Below, piece after piece: positions 41,501-49,925 of a stretch of DNA of 64,000 bases. Under the pieces are notes generated by a model. The model was given only the letters and a program-made list of their open reading frames with translations, was not told where the DNA came from and did not search any database. Within the stretch, counting starts at the first letter, position 1, and the number at the start of each line of letters is the position of its first letter. This DNA comes from Clostridiales bacterium (lineage in GTDB: Bacteria; Bacillota; Clostridia; Oscillospirales; Oscillospiraceae): assembly GCA_004556205.1 (NCBI GenBank), contig SFIL01000016.1, forward strand, positions 4,788 to 68,787. The letters run 5' to 3'. The translations under genes and the position numbers were made by a program.

Positions 41501-42774
41501 TTCATATCCTGTCCGCCGATGTCCAAAACGCAATCGACCTGCGGGTCAAAATAGGACGCGGCGGTGCAGTGGGCAATCGTCTCAACCTCGCCCTCGTCCA
41601 AGCAGAACGCCGCCTTGAGCAGCGCCTCACCATAGCCCGTCGAGCAAGCGCGGGCAATATATACATCCTCGGGAAGCTGCTTGCGAAGCGTTGCAAGTGC
41701 AGACACGGCAGTGCGCACGGGGCTCCCCTGATTGTTCGCATAAAAGGAGAACAGCAGCTCTCCGTCTTTGCCGATCAGGGCAAGCTTTGTCGTGGTCGAT
41801 CCGGCGTCGATGCCGAGGAAGCACGCGCCGTGATAGCTTTGCAGCTCACCCTTCGGCACGATCGCTTCTGCGTGCCGCAGGCAAAATTTGTCATATTCTG
41901 TCTGATTTGCAAACAGCGGCGGCAGGCGCTTGATCTCGAACTGCATCTGCACGCCCGAGTCCAACCGCGCAAGCAGGTCGGAAAGCCCCGTCGGCTGTGC
42001 CTCCGCGCTCTCAAGTGCCGCGCCCATCGCCGCAAACAGATGGGAATTCTCCGGATCTACCGTCGTCTCCGGCGTCAGGTGCAGTGTGCGCACAAACGCC
42101 TTTTTCAGCTCGGGCAGGAAGTGCAGCGGTCCGCCCAAAAACGCAACGCAGCCGCGGATCGGCTTGCCGCAGGCAAGACCCGAAATCGTCTGATTGACGA
42201 CCGCCTGAAAGATCGACGCGGCAAGATCTGCCTTTGTCGCGCCCTCGTTGATGAGCGGCTGGATGTCCGTCTTTGCAAACACGCCGCACCGCGCGGCAAT
42301 GGGATAGATTTCTTTATACTGCGCGGCGGCTTCGTTCAGACCCGCCGCGTCTGTTTGCAGGAGAGACGCCATTTGGTCAATGAACGAGCCGGTACCGCCC
42401 GCGCATACGCCGTTCATGCGTTCCTCCAAGCCGCCCTTAAAATAGATGATTTTCGCATCCTCGCCGCCCAGCTCAATGGCGACATCGGTTTGCGGCGCGG
42501 CAAATTGCAGCGCCGAGGCGACTGCCACGACCTCCTGCACGAATTCGATGTCCAGCGCCTTGCCCAAATTGATGGAGCCGGAGCCGGTAATGCCGATGCG
42601 CAGGGTGCAGTCGCCGAGTTGCTCCTTTGCCTCGCGCAGGAGCGCCGCAAGCGTCTGCTGCGTGTGGGCGTAGTGGCGGCGATAGCTGTCGAACAGGAGC
42701 TTCCCGTTTTCATCGAGGATGACGAGCTTCACCGTGGTAGAGCCGACGTCAATCCCCGCTCTGTATTCTCTCAA
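38518..42774 (-). CDS. Giant acyl-CoA dehydratase activase / dehydratase-like fusion protein
   Basis: The 1418-residue protein combines two ASKHA activase domains with dehydratase-like parts. Activase 1 (1-260) has GIDVGSTTVKLVILDE, GGEDAKIIYFKGG and NGVCAGGTGSFIDQMA. Activase 2 (about 320-570) has GIDAGSTTTKLALIG, IGGQDMKCIKLRGG and NEACSSGCGSFIENFA. A middle Cys-rich region (CGGCANRCML) precedes a DUF2229-like part and a C-terminal 2-hydroxyacyl-CoA dehydratase-like domain (TQTGGCCRASNYVAFI). In separate systems the activase uses ATP to inject an electron into the dehydratase; here both are in one chain, with substrate unknown. The start is TTG at 42774, about 7 nt after GGGAGG; an ATG at 42852 would overlap the upstream ABC gene. 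Confidence 0.82.
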   Translation of the reverse strand: MREYRAGIDVGSTTVKLVILDENGKLLFDSYRRHYAHTQQTLAALLREAKEQLGDCTLRIGITGSGSINLGKALDIEFVQEVVAVASALQFAAPQTDVAIELGGEDAKIIYFKGGLEERMNGVCAGGTGSFIDQMASLLQTDAAGLNEAAAQYKEIYPIAARCGVFAKTDIQPLINEGATKADLAASIFQAVVNQTISGLACGKPIRGCVAFLGGPLHFLPELKKAFVRTLHLTPETTVDPENSHLFAAMGAALESAEAQPTGLSDLLARLDSGVQMQFEIKRLPPLFANQTEYDKFCLRHAEAIVPKGELQSYHGACFLGIDAGSTTTKLALIGKDGELLFSFYANNQGSPVRTAVSALATLRKQLPEDVYIARACSTGYGEALLKAAFCLDEGEVETIAHCTAASYFDPQVDCVLDIGGQDMKCIKLRGGSVDTVLLNEACSSGCGSFIENFANSLGYTAQEFAQKALFAENPVDLGTRCTVFMNSNVKQAQKEGASVADISAGLAYSVIKNALFKVIKLANAKELGSNIVVQGGTFYNRAVLRALEKIAGVEAVCPDIAGIMGAFGAALLAKQHYQGQKTTMLSLEEIERLTYTSETTRCGGCANRCMLTVNKFSGGRRYITGNRCEKGSGTTALSEKGANLSEFKRKRLFNYPPLSEQEATRGEIGIPRVLNLYENYPFWATFFRKLGFRVILSPLSSRKIYELGMETIPSESECYPAKLAHGHVQWLLNRGIRTIFHPCVFYEHQEVPDAQNHYNCPIVVAYPENLKNNIEAVTEGDVRYLRPFLAFTDEKTVAKRLVRLCSEEWDIPASQTRAAVHAAWEEQLKAKADIRAEGKRVLEKMEREGRAGIVLAGRPYHIDPEINHGIPELITSYGLDVFTEDSLPIDFTPERPLRVVDQWVYHSRLYAAAEFVRKRNDLELIQLNSFGCGLDAVTTDQVCEILEGSNKLYTVLKIDEVNNLGAVRIRIRSLLAAMRLRREQGIKAQPRPVAYRRTEFTEQMRKDGYTILAPQMSPIHFDILEPVFNRFGYHVAILDNDTRAAVDVGLQYVNNDACYPSIVVVGQIMSAVFSGKYDTDRLAIMMTQTGGCCRASNYVAFIRRALDKAGLSHIPVISLNANGMEKNSGFKISPALLLAAMRALVYGDLLMRCLYRVRPYEKETDSANALHRKWRDTCIASLTDPKSKYRYAEVCKGIVQDFDALPIDETLQKPRVGVVGEILVKYMPLANNHLVELLEREGAEAVVPDLMDFICYTLYNAQYKHEFLGTSATGAAVSRVGLRAVRAIRAPALRALKESRRFSAPMPIEKIAELAKPFLSLGNQYGEGWFLAGEMAELLTEGTKNIVCIQPFACLPNHVVGKGVIKQLRRAYEGANIAAVDYDPGASEVNQLNRIKLMLSVSKKALQTEGKPLAGVK

Positions 42775-42793
42775 AAAATGACCTCCCGTCACT

Positions 42794-44596
42794 TCAAGCG
42801 GACTGTTCAAACTGGCTGTTATACAGCTTGGCGTAGAAGCCGCCGCGTGCAAGAAGCTGCTCGTGCGTGCCGCTTTCGATAATATCGCCGTCGTTGAGTA
42901 CCAAGATCAAATCGGCGTTCTTAATGGTGGAGAGGCGGTGCGCAATGACGAAGGAGGTGCGCCCCCGCATCAGTTCGTCCATCGCGTTCTGAATTTGCAG
43001 CTCCGTGCGGGTATCGACGGAGCTGGTCGCCTCGTCCAAAATCAGCATCGGACGGTCGGCAATCATCGCACGGGCAATGGTAATCTGCTGCTTCTGACCC
43101 TGTGAGAGGCTGACCTGATCGTTTAAGACCGTGTCATAGCCCTTCGGCAGCGTACGAATGAAGTGGTCAAGTCCGACCGCGCGGCACGCCGCCTTCATCT
43201 TTTCCTCCGTCGCGCCCTCCGTGCAGTAGACGAGATTTTCGCGCACCGTGCCTTCAAACAGCCAAGTATCCTGCAGAACCATACAGAAGCGGCTGCGCAC
43301 CTCCTCGCGCTTGACGTCGGCGGTCGGGACGCCGTCGATCAGGATCTTGCCGCCCTGTATCTCGTGAAAGCGCATGAGCAGATTGACAAGCGTCGTCTTG
43401 CCCGCGCCCGTCGGACCGACAATGGCGATCTTTTGTCCGGGCTTTGCCTTAGCGGAAAAGTCGTGAATGACAATCTTATCGGAGTCCTCGTAGCCGAAGC
43501 GGACATGGTCGAATTCCACCGCGCCCTGCGTGGTGCCGAGCGTCGCGGTCTTTTTGCTCTCGTCCGCCATCTCCTCCGCCTCCAAAAATTCAAACACGCG
43601 TTCGCCTGCTGCGGCGGCGGATTGGAGCGTCTGCGCCGCCTGCGCAAGCTGAGAAAGCGGCTGCGTGAAGAGGCGGACATACATCATAAACGCCACGATG
43701 ACCTCGAAGCCGATTCTGCCGTTGATCGTCAGAAGTGCGCCGACAATGCAGATTGCGACATAGCCGAGATTGCCGACGAAGCCCATGAGCGGCTGCATCA
43801 TGCCCGAAAGGCACTGCGCCTTGAAGCCGCTCTCGCGGAGCTTCCCGTTCAGCTCGTCAAAGGTCTTCTGCGATTCTTTTTCTGCATTATACGCCTTAAC
43901 AACGGTATGCCCCGAGAACATCTCCTCGATATGCCCGTTGACCTCGCCGAGATGTCGCTGTTGACGGGCGAAGTATTTCTGTGAACGTGCCATAATGCCC
44001 ATCATCAATGCAAAACCGAGCAAGGTCGCCAAAACCGCCGTAAGCGTCATGACAACATCTGTCAGGAGCATCAGCAGCAGTGAGCCGAGCAGAAGCATGA
44101 CGGCAGATACCAACGTGCCGATGCTCTGGTTGAGCGACTGCGAAATGGTATCGACATCGTTCGTCACGCGGGAGAGGACATCGCCCGTTGACGTCTTGTT
44201 AAAGTACCACATCGGCAGGCAGTTGATCTTGTGCGAAATGTCGCCGCGCAGTTTTTTGGAGACGCGCTGCGTCACGGTCGCCATGATGAAATGCTGCAGG
44301 AAGCTCAGCATCGCACCCGCCGCAAGGATGGCTACCAGCGTAAAGCCGATGCGGGCAACGGCATCCATATCAATACCCGTCATCATGCCCGCGATGATCG
44401 TTTTCGTCAGATCGGAGATCTTGTTCGGGCTTATCAGGGTCAGCACCGTGCCGACCGCCGCAAAAAGCAGCGCAATGATCATCGCAAACCAGTATTTTTT
44501 ACAATAGACAAGCAGTTTTTTCCATGTGCCCGTAAAGTTTTTCGCTTTCTCGGGCGCAGCCTTTCCCGCCGAACGCGGGCTATGTCTCATATTCAT
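42794..44596 (-). CDS. ABC exporter half-transporter with canonical ATP site
   Basis: The 600-residue protein has a six-helix type IV membrane domain (about residues 30-340) and a nucleotide-binding domain. The latter has Walker A VGPTGAGKTTLVNLL, signature LSQGQKQQITIARAM, Walker B MLILDEATSSVD with the catalytic Glu, and a switch His in VIAHRLSTI. The partner gene upstream has a degenerate site, so the two form a heterodimeric exporter of the LmrCD/BmrCD/TM287-288 class, probably for drugs or peptides. The start overlaps the upstream stop by ATGA after GGAGGAG. Confidence 0.9.
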   Translation of the reverse strand: MNMRHSPRSAGKAAPEKAKNFTGTWKKLLVYCKKYWFAMIIALLFAAVGTVLTLISPNKISDLTKTIIAGMMTGIDMDAVARIGFTLVAILAAGAMLSFLQHFIMATVTQRVSKKLRGDISHKINCLPMWYFNKTSTGDVLSRVTNDVDTISQSLNQSIGTLVSAVMLLLGSLLLMLLTDVVMTLTAVLATLLGFALMMGIMARSQKYFARQQRHLGEVNGHIEEMFSGHTVVKAYNAEKESQKTFDELNGKLRESGFKAQCLSGMMQPLMGFVGNLGYVAICIVGALLTINGRIGFEVIVAFMMYVRLFTQPLSQLAQAAQTLQSAAAAGERVFEFLEAEEMADESKKTATLGTTQGAVEFDHVRFGYEDSDKIVIHDFSAKAKPGQKIAIVGPTGAGKTTLVNLLMRFHEIQGGKILIDGVPTADVKREEVRSRFCMVLQDTWLFEGTVRENLVYCTEGATEEKMKAACRAVGLDHFIRTLPKGYDTVLNDQVSLSQGQKQQITIARAMIADRPMLILDEATSSVDTRTELQIQNAMDELMRGRTSFVIAHRLSTIKNADLILVLNDGDIIESGTHEQLLARGGFYAKLYNSQFEQSA

Positions 44597-46347
44597 TCTG
44601 CCAGCTCCTCCTTTGAAAGCTGCGAGTACGCGATTTGACGGTAGACCTCGCAATTCTTCATCAGCTCCGCGTGCGTACCGATGCCGGCAATCTTGCCCTC
44701 ATCGAGAACAATGATGCTGTCGGCATCGCGGATCGTGCCGATGCGCTGCGCAACAATCAGCTTGGTGCTGTCGGCGCAGTCCTTCGCCAACTGCCTGCGC
44801 AGCTCGCGGTCGGTCTTATAGTCCAGCGCGGAGAAGGAATCGTCAAAAATAAGAATTTCCGGATGTCTGCATACCGCTCTCGCGATGGAAAGCCGCTGCT
44901 TCTGGCCGCCCGAAAGATTGCTGCCGCCCTGCGCGATGTAGCCGTCGTAGCCCTCGGGCAGCTTTTCGACGAATTCCGCCGCCTGCGCGGTATAGACCGC
45001 CTCGACGACCTCTGCACTCTTTTCCTTTTCGCCGTTGCCGAAGGCGACATTGCTGCGCACCGTGCCGGAGAACAGAATCGCCTTCTGCGAGACATAGCCG
45101 ATCTTATCGCGCAGAGCCTCCTGCGTATAGCTCCGCACATTCATTCCGTCCACCAGAATTTCACCCTCGGTTGCATCGTAAAAACGCGGGACAAGATTGA
45201 CGAGGGTGCTCTTACCGCTGCCCGTGGCACCGATGATGGCAACAGTCTGCCCACGGTGCGCGGTAAAGCTGATATTTTGCAGCATATCATGCTCCGCTTC
45301 GGGATAGCGGAAGCAGACATTGCGGAATTCGATTTCGCCCCGCACGCCCACACCCGTGTCCCTTACCGTGCCGTCCTCGATGGAAAGCGGCGTGTCCAGT
45401 ACCTCCAAAATACGCTTGGCGGATACCGAGGCGCGCGGGAGCAGGATAAAAATCATCACGAGCAGCATAAATGCCATGACAACCTGCATCGCATACTGGG
45501 AAAACACAATCATCTCCGAAAACAGTGTGAGCTTTTCCGTCATCTGTGCGCTTTCAATCAGCGCCGCGCCAAGCCAGTAGATCGCAAGGCTCAGTCCGTT
45601 CATCACAAGCATGACCGTCGGCATCAGGATCGACATTGCTCTGCCCGTAAACAAGTGCGCAGCGGTCAGCTTTTCGTTGCTCTCGTCAAATTTTTTCTCC
45701 TGATAGCTCTCGGCATTGTACGCGCGAATGACGCGCAGACCGGTTAGATTCTCTCTTGTGACGCGGTTGAGATCATCCGTCAGCCGCTGGAGCTTTTTGA
45801 ATTTGGGCAGTACAAGTACGATGGCAAGCGTTGCAACAACGATCAAAATACCGATGGCTGCGGCGGTGGAAAGCGTCCACTCCGCACTTTTGCTCGAAAT
45901 CTTCGTAATCGCCCACGTTGCCAAAATCGGCGCTTTAATCATGGATTGCAGACCGAGCACAATCAGCATCTGCACCTGTGTGACATCATTGGTCGTGCGG
46001 GTGATGAGACTCGCCGTGGAAAAGCGGCCGATCTCCTCCATGGAGAACGACTGCACCTTGGAAAACAGTTCCCTGCGCAGCGTTGCGCCGAAGTTCGTCG
46101 CGACCCGCGCCGCAAGCATCGCCACACCGACCGAGGAGAGCAGGCTGCCAAGGGCGCACAGCAGCATCTTGCCGCCCGCGAGCAGCACTTGACGCATGAA
46201 ACTGCCTTCCGTCTGCACGAGCGTCGTAATCTCTGACATATAATCCGGCATCCGCAGATCAAGCCATACCTGAACGACAATAAAGCCGACAGCGCAGGCG
46301 ATCAGCCCCCAGTCCTTCTTTTGCAGGTTTTTTAAGATCTTAACCAT
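44593..46347 (-). CDS. ABC exporter half-transporter with degenerate ATP site
   Basis: The 584-residue protein has a six-helix membrane domain (about residues 15-320) and a nucleotide-binding domain. Walker A is IGATGSGKSTLVNLV, signature LSGGQKQRLSIARAV and Walker B ILIFDDSFSALD. The catalytic Glu after Walker B is replaced by Asp, and the switch His position reads VAQRIGTI with Gln. Both changes are the known marks of the non-hydrolysing half of heterodimeric exporters. ATG 46347 follows AAAGGA; it is first of the pair. Confidence 0.9.
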   Translation of the reverse strand: MVKILKNLQKKDWGLIACAVGFIVVQVWLDLRMPDYMSEITTLVQTEGSFMRQVLLAGGKMLLCALGSLLSSVGVAMLAARVATNFGATLRRELFSKVQSFSMEEIGRFSTASLITRTTNDVTQVQMLIVLGLQSMIKAPILATWAITKISSKSAEWTLSTAAAIGILIVVATLAIVLVLPKFKKLQRLTDDLNRVTRENLTGLRVIRAYNAESYQEKKFDESNEKLTAAHLFTGRAMSILMPTVMLVMNGLSLAIYWLGAALIESAQMTEKLTLFSEMIVFSQYAMQVVMAFMLLVMIFILLPRASVSAKRILEVLDTPLSIEDGTVRDTGVGVRGEIEFRNVCFRYPEAEHDMLQNISFTAHRGQTVAIIGATGSGKSTLVNLVPRFYDATEGEILVDGMNVRSYTQEALRDKIGYVSQKAILFSGTVRSNVAFGNGEKEKSAEVVEAVYTAQAAEFVEKLPEGYDGYIAQGGSNLSGGQKQRLSIARAVCRHPEILIFDDSFSALDYKTDRELRRQLAKDCADSTKLIVAQRIGTIRDADSIIVLDEGKIAGIGTHAELMKNCEVYRQIAYSQLSKEELAE

Positions 46348-46413
46348 TGCTTCAGATTCCTTTCCGAATACACTGTATGCCGAAATTATATCCTCGGAAT
46401 CTAAACTGAAACG

Positions 46414-46459
46414 AAACAATCCGAACGGAGGAAACCGCTTCCCTCCGTTCGGATTGTTT
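46414..46459. terminator. Long hairpin upstream of the ABC pair
   Basis: A perfect 18-bp stem, AAACAATCCGAACGGAGG and its complement, with a 10-nt loop lies between the CmpB-like gene and the ABC pair on the minus strand. It lacks a long T tract. Confidence 0.65.
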
Positions 46460-46470
46460 CATTCTGCATC

Positions 46471-46580
46471 TGTCGGGCGGGGCCGCGTCCCCGCCTGACA
46501 TTGGTGTTTCATAGCAAGGATAGGCTGCCCCATTTGTCATTGCGAAGCCGGTGCGCACACCGGCTGTGGCAATCCTGTGC
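46471..46580. repeat. GC palindrome and TGTCATTGCG copy
   Basis: TGTCGGGCGGGG...CCCCGCCTGACA (46471-46500) is palindromic. A TGTCATTGCGAAGCC copy with CCGGTGCGCACACCGG follows from 46535; the same composite (GGCTGCCC, then TGTCATTGCGAA) occurs at about 2480. Confidence 0.75.
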
Positions 46581-46604
46581 AGGCATCGCTCGTGCGTCGC
46601 GATC

Positions 46605-47351
46605 TTACTTTTTCTCTTTTTTCTTCTTTTTCTCGTTTTTCTCCAATGAGTCACGCAGGCTCTTCAAATGCTCCGACAGCGGGACCTCCGAGCGCAGCGG
46701 GAAGAGGAAGCGCGGGCGCTGCTTCCGCTTGTCCTGCATACTGCGAACATAGGCTTTCAGATGCTCGTAGCGCACGATGACCTCGTTGCTCTTTGCAAAC
46801 GCGCGAATGCGGCTGACAAGGTGCGTAGAATAGACGACGTCGATCAGGAACACGCCGAAAAACAGCCCGATGAAGAACGAAAACGCCAAATTCCGCGAAA
46901 GCCACACCAAGGCGTTAAGAATGTACGGGTGAATCAGGAAATAGTACGCCGCGCCGAGCACCGCCCAAATCAGCGAGAATTTTGGGCAAATCAGCCCTTG
47001 GATATTGCCCCACTCCTTGCGGTAGTCCCACAGGCGCACCTTGAAGACCTTCAGGCTTAGAATGCCTGCGATGTACTCGATCAGCGTCATACAGACTGCC
47101 ATTGCGAGAAACAGCAGTGTCTTGCTCCAAAACGGGCTGAGTCCCGTCTCCCGTTCGAGCGAGGCAATCAGGAATAAAATACAAAGTCCGAAGCCGTAAA
47201 GCGGGATATACGGTCCGATGCAGAAGCCCGGGTTGATCCACTTGCGTTCGGGATTTGCAGAGGAGATGAAGCGCCGGAAGAGCAGCTCCGCCACCCAGCC
47301 GAGCGTTGCGCCGATAAAAAACAGAAATGCCAGCACCAACCACACATTCAT
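46605..47351 (-). CDS. CmpB-like putative ABC transporter permease
   Basis: The 248-residue protein has about five hydrophobic segments (residues 3-20, 42-65, 78-98, 125-145, 150-180). The conserved block WINPGFCIGPYIPLYGFGLC then LIEYIAGILSLKVFK and LWDYRKEWGNIQGLICPKFS identifies the CmpB-like family. The C-terminus is highly basic (EKNEKKKKKEKK). Its role is not established despite the family name. It overlaps the kinase gene by ATGA, so it belongs to that two-component operon. Confidence 0.8.
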   Translation of the reverse strand: MNVWLVLAFLFFIGATLGWVAELLFRRFISSANPERKWINPGFCIGPYIPLYGFGLCILFLIASLERETGLSPFWSKTLLFLAMAVCMTLIEYIAGILSLKVFKVRLWDYRKEWGNIQGLICPKFSLIWAVLGAAYYFLIHPYILNALVWLSRNLAFSFFIGLFFGVFLIDVVYSTHLVSRIRAFAKSNEVIVRYEHLKAYVRSMQDKRKQRPRFLFPLRSEVPLSEHLKSLRDSLEKNEKKKKKEKK

Positions 47352-48415
47352 GTCCGTTTTCCTCCCTTTTTCTGTTCTGCGGGGAGCGCAACCGTGAAGA
47401 TCGTCTCGCCGTTTTCGCTATGCACCGATACCGTTCCCTGATGCAGTTCGACCACACGCTTAACGATGGCAAGTCCGATGCCATTGCCCTCTGACGAGTG
47501 CGACGCGTCCGCCTGATAGAACTTATGGAAAACCTTCTCCTGCTCCTCGGGCGTGATAGTGCTTCCGGCGTTGTGTACGCTGACCGAGAGGCGCCCCGCT
47601 TGCTCCGTGATGCGCACGGCGACCGTACCGCCCTGCGGCGAGAACTTGATCGCGTTGTCAAGCAGATTGATCCATACCTGTTTTAGCAGCTCCTCATTCG
47701 CCGTGATGCCATGCTCCCCAAAGTCGAGCTGCCATTGGAGCTGCTTTTTCGACCACTTCCTCTCGAGCAGAAGAATGCTTGCGCGAAGCTGCTCGGAGAG
47801 ATTATATTCGCTGACATCGGTGAGAATGCTTTGATTTTCAACCTTCGTCAGATTCAGCACATTGGTTGCCATATACGAAAGCCGCAGGGATTCTTCTTCG
47901 ATAATATTGAGATATTCCGCCTGCTGCGCCGCGCTTAAATTGCCGCGCTTGAGCAGCTTGGCAAAGCCCGCGATAGAAACGATCGGCGTTTTGAACTCGT
48001 GGGAGAAATTATTGATAAAGTCCGAACGCAACAGCTCGGTATTTTGCAGCTCCTGCGCCATCTTGTTGAAGCCCTCGGACAGCTCCACGTAGGCGGGAAA
48101 GCGTGCATAAGGCTCGTGAAATTCCAGCCGCGCCTGCAAATCGCCCGCAGCAAGGCGCTGCATCTGCGCAATCAGCACACGGATCGGCTTCAAAGCAAAG
48201 CGTCCCGACACTGCCGCGAGCACCGCGCCGATGAGTAGACTTGCGCCCGCCATATAGAATACCGCATAATACATTTTCGGCGGCGTGGACAGCACGCCCG
48301 TCCGCACAAGCAGGAACACCGCGCCGCCACCCAGCAGCAGCGCAAAAAACAAGACAAGGAAAACCAGTGCCGACAGCAGCACCGTCACCGTCAAACGTCC
48401 TTTAATCCGTTTCAT
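47348..48415 (-). CDS. Sensor histidine kinase with HAMP domain
   Basis: The 355-residue protein has two membrane helices (about 10-35 and 48-70) with a very short external loop, then HAMP (ALKPIRVLIAQMQRLAAGDL). The H box is FSHEFKTPIVSIAGFAKLL, the N box WINLLDNAIKFS and the G box GNGIGLAIVKRVVELHQG. The small loop suggests membrane-level sensing. It overlaps both its regulator (upstream) and the CmpB-like gene by 4 bp. Confidence 0.9.
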   Translation of the reverse strand: MKRIKGRLTVTVLLSALVFLVLFFALLLGGGAVFLLVRTGVLSTPPKMYYAVFYMAGASLLIGAVLAAVSGRFALKPIRVLIAQMQRLAAGDLQARLEFHEPYARFPAYVELSEGFNKMAQELQNTELLRSDFINNFSHEFKTPIVSIAGFAKLLKRGNLSAAQQAEYLNIIEEESLRLSYMATNVLNLTKVENQSILTDVSEYNLSEQLRASILLLERKWSKKQLQWQLDFGEHGITANEELLKQVWINLLDNAIKFSPQGGTVAVRITEQAGRLSVSVHNAGSTITPEEQEKVFHKFYQADASHSSEGNGIGLAIVKRVVELHQGTVSVHSENGETIFTVALPAEQKKGGKRT

Positions 48416-49086
48416 ACCTTTTTGACCGCCTTATAGCCCAGTCCGCGCACGGACTCGATCTCAAATTCCTCCCAGCCCTCAAACCGCTTGCGCAGGCGTC
48501 CGATATGTACCGTCACCGTCTCCCAGCCTGTCTCGCTGCTTAAGCCCCAGATTTCGTCCATGAGCTGAATGCGCGTGAAGATCTTCCCCGGGTAGGACAG
48601 CAGCTTATAAAGAAGCTGGAATTCCTTCTGCGGCAGTTCCTGCGTCTGCCCCGCGCGGCTGACGGTCAAGGAATCATAGTCGAGTGTCACATCTCCGATG
48701 ACAATTTTGCGCTCACTGGCGATTTTCGCGCGGCGCAGCAGGGCGCGGATGCGCAAAAGCAGCTCCTCCTCGTCGAGCGGTTTGGTCATATAGTCGTCCG
48801 TGCCGACCAAAAAGCCCTTATGCTTATCCTCGGGAAGCTGCTTTGCGGAGATCATCAGAATCGGCAGCTCGCTCTGCGCCGCACGAAGGGTCTTTGTGAA
48901 CTCATAGCCATCCATTTTCGGCATCATAATATCCAAAACGACAAGGTCGATGTGCTCGCGATCCATGACCTCGAGCGCGTCCTCGCCGTTTTCCGCCGTA
49001 AAGACGGTGTAGTTCTCAGCCTCCAGCACTGCCTGCAGCAGCCGTCTGGTATTTTTGTCGTCGTCCGCGACAAGAATGTGAAACAT
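48412..49086 (-). CDS. OmpR-family response regulator
   Basis: The 224-residue protein has a receiver domain with acidic pocket VADDDKN, phospho-acceptor in LVVLDIMMPKMDGYE and Lys in TDDYMTKPLDEEEL. The winged-helix DNA-binding domain has EFQLLYKLLSYPGKIFTR and ETVTVHIGRLRKRFEG. ATG 49086 follows GGGGTGAT; a 39-residue upstream extension lacks receiver homology. It is first gene of the minus-strand operon, divergent from a second two-component system 165 bp away. Confidence 0.92.
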   Translation of the reverse strand: MFHILVADDDKNTRRLLQAVLEAENYTVFTAENGEDALEVMDREHIDLVVLDIMMPKMDGYEFTKTLRAAQSELPILMISAKQLPEDKHKGFLVGTDDYMTKPLDEEELLLRIRALLRRAKIASERKIVIGDVTLDYDSLTVSRAGQTQELPQKEFQLLYKLLSYPGKIFTRIQLMDEIWGLSSETGWETVTVHIGRLRKRFEGWEEFEIESVRGLGYKAVKKV

Positions 49087-49251
49087 CAGATCACCCCGTA
49101 TCCCATAATACCGGTTCAGAAACCGCCTCCATAATAGAATTATAGCATAGCCGTTCTGCTTTTTCCACCGGCTTTCGTGCTTTCTCTCTTTTTTCCTTGC
49201 CAAACCGCATCCAAAGCGCTATGATAAGAAAAAAGGAAACGGAGGTGCACG

Positions 49252-49923
49252 ATGGAACGCATTCTGCTTGTAGAGGACGACGGCGCGATCGTCGCGGCGC
49301 TGTCGCAGTTTCTGCTCTCCGAGGGCTTTGTCGTGCAGACTGCCTCGGGGCAGGCGGAGGCGCTTGCCGCCATCGAAGCGGCGGAATTCGACCTTGTCCT
49401 GCTCGACGTCGGCTTAAAGGACGGCAACGGTTTTTCTGTCTGTTCGGCGGTCAAGCAGCGCACAAAGAGCGCTGTGATTTTCCTCAGCGCCTCGGGCGAT
49501 GAATACAGCGTTGTGACAGGGCTTGACCTTGGTGCAGATGACTATATCGCCAAGCCTTTCCGCCCGCGCGAGCTGATCTCGCGCATCCGAAGCGTCCTGC
49601 GGCGCACGGGCAGGGCGCAGTCGATCATTGAGCTGGGCAGCGTCCGCGTGGATACCGGCCGCGCCGCCGCGATGAAAAACGGCGTCGATCTCAATCTCTC
49701 GGCGCTGGAGTACCGTCTGCTGCTGGTTTTCCTGAATCACCGCGGCATGGTTCTCAGCCGCGCAAAGCTATTAGAGGAGATTTGGGACGTCGCGGGCGAT
49801 TTCGTCAACGACAACACGCTCACGGTCTATATCAAGCGTCTGCGCGATAAGTTGGGGGACGATCCGCAGGAGCCGACGCTCATCCGCACGGTGCGCGGCG
49901 TGGGCTACCGTTTGGAGGGCTAA
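49252..49923 (+). CDS. OmpR-family response regulator
   Basis: The 223-residue protein has a receiver domain (LLVEDDGAI, LVLLDVGLKDGNGF, GADDYIAKPFRPREL) and a winged helix (EYRLLLVFLNHRGMVLSR, then NDNTLTVYIKRLRDKLGD, RGVGYRLEG). It belongs with the kinase that starts 2 bp after its stop. Such pairs often sit next to an FtsX-type ABC transporter; here that transporter lies about 9.5 kb away at 60382, past the giant surface gene. The 11-bp GTCAC repeats ahead of the transporter are a plausible target. Confidence 0.92.
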   Translation: MERILLVEDDGAIVAALSQFLLSEGFVVQTASGQAEALAAIEAAEFDLVLLDVGLKDGNGFSVCSAVKQRTKSAVIFLSASGDEYSVVTGLDLGADDYIAKPFRPRELISRIRSVLRRTGRAQSIIELGSVRVDTGRAAAMKNGVDLNLSALEYRLLLVFLNHRGMVLSRAKLLEEIWDVAGDFVNDNTLTVYIKRLRDKLGDDPQEPTLIRTVRGVGYRLEG

Positions 49924-49925
49924 AA

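Noticed and set aside
42775..42852. ATG at 42852 as start of the activase gene
   Set aside because: It would overlap the ABC exporter gene by about 60 bp with no homology. TTG at 42774 has GGGAGG at proper spacing and begins exactly at the conserved activase N-terminus.
41569..42882. A 437-codon plus-strand frame opposite the activase gene
   Set aside because: It is a shadow of the activase frame with no ribosome site or domain.
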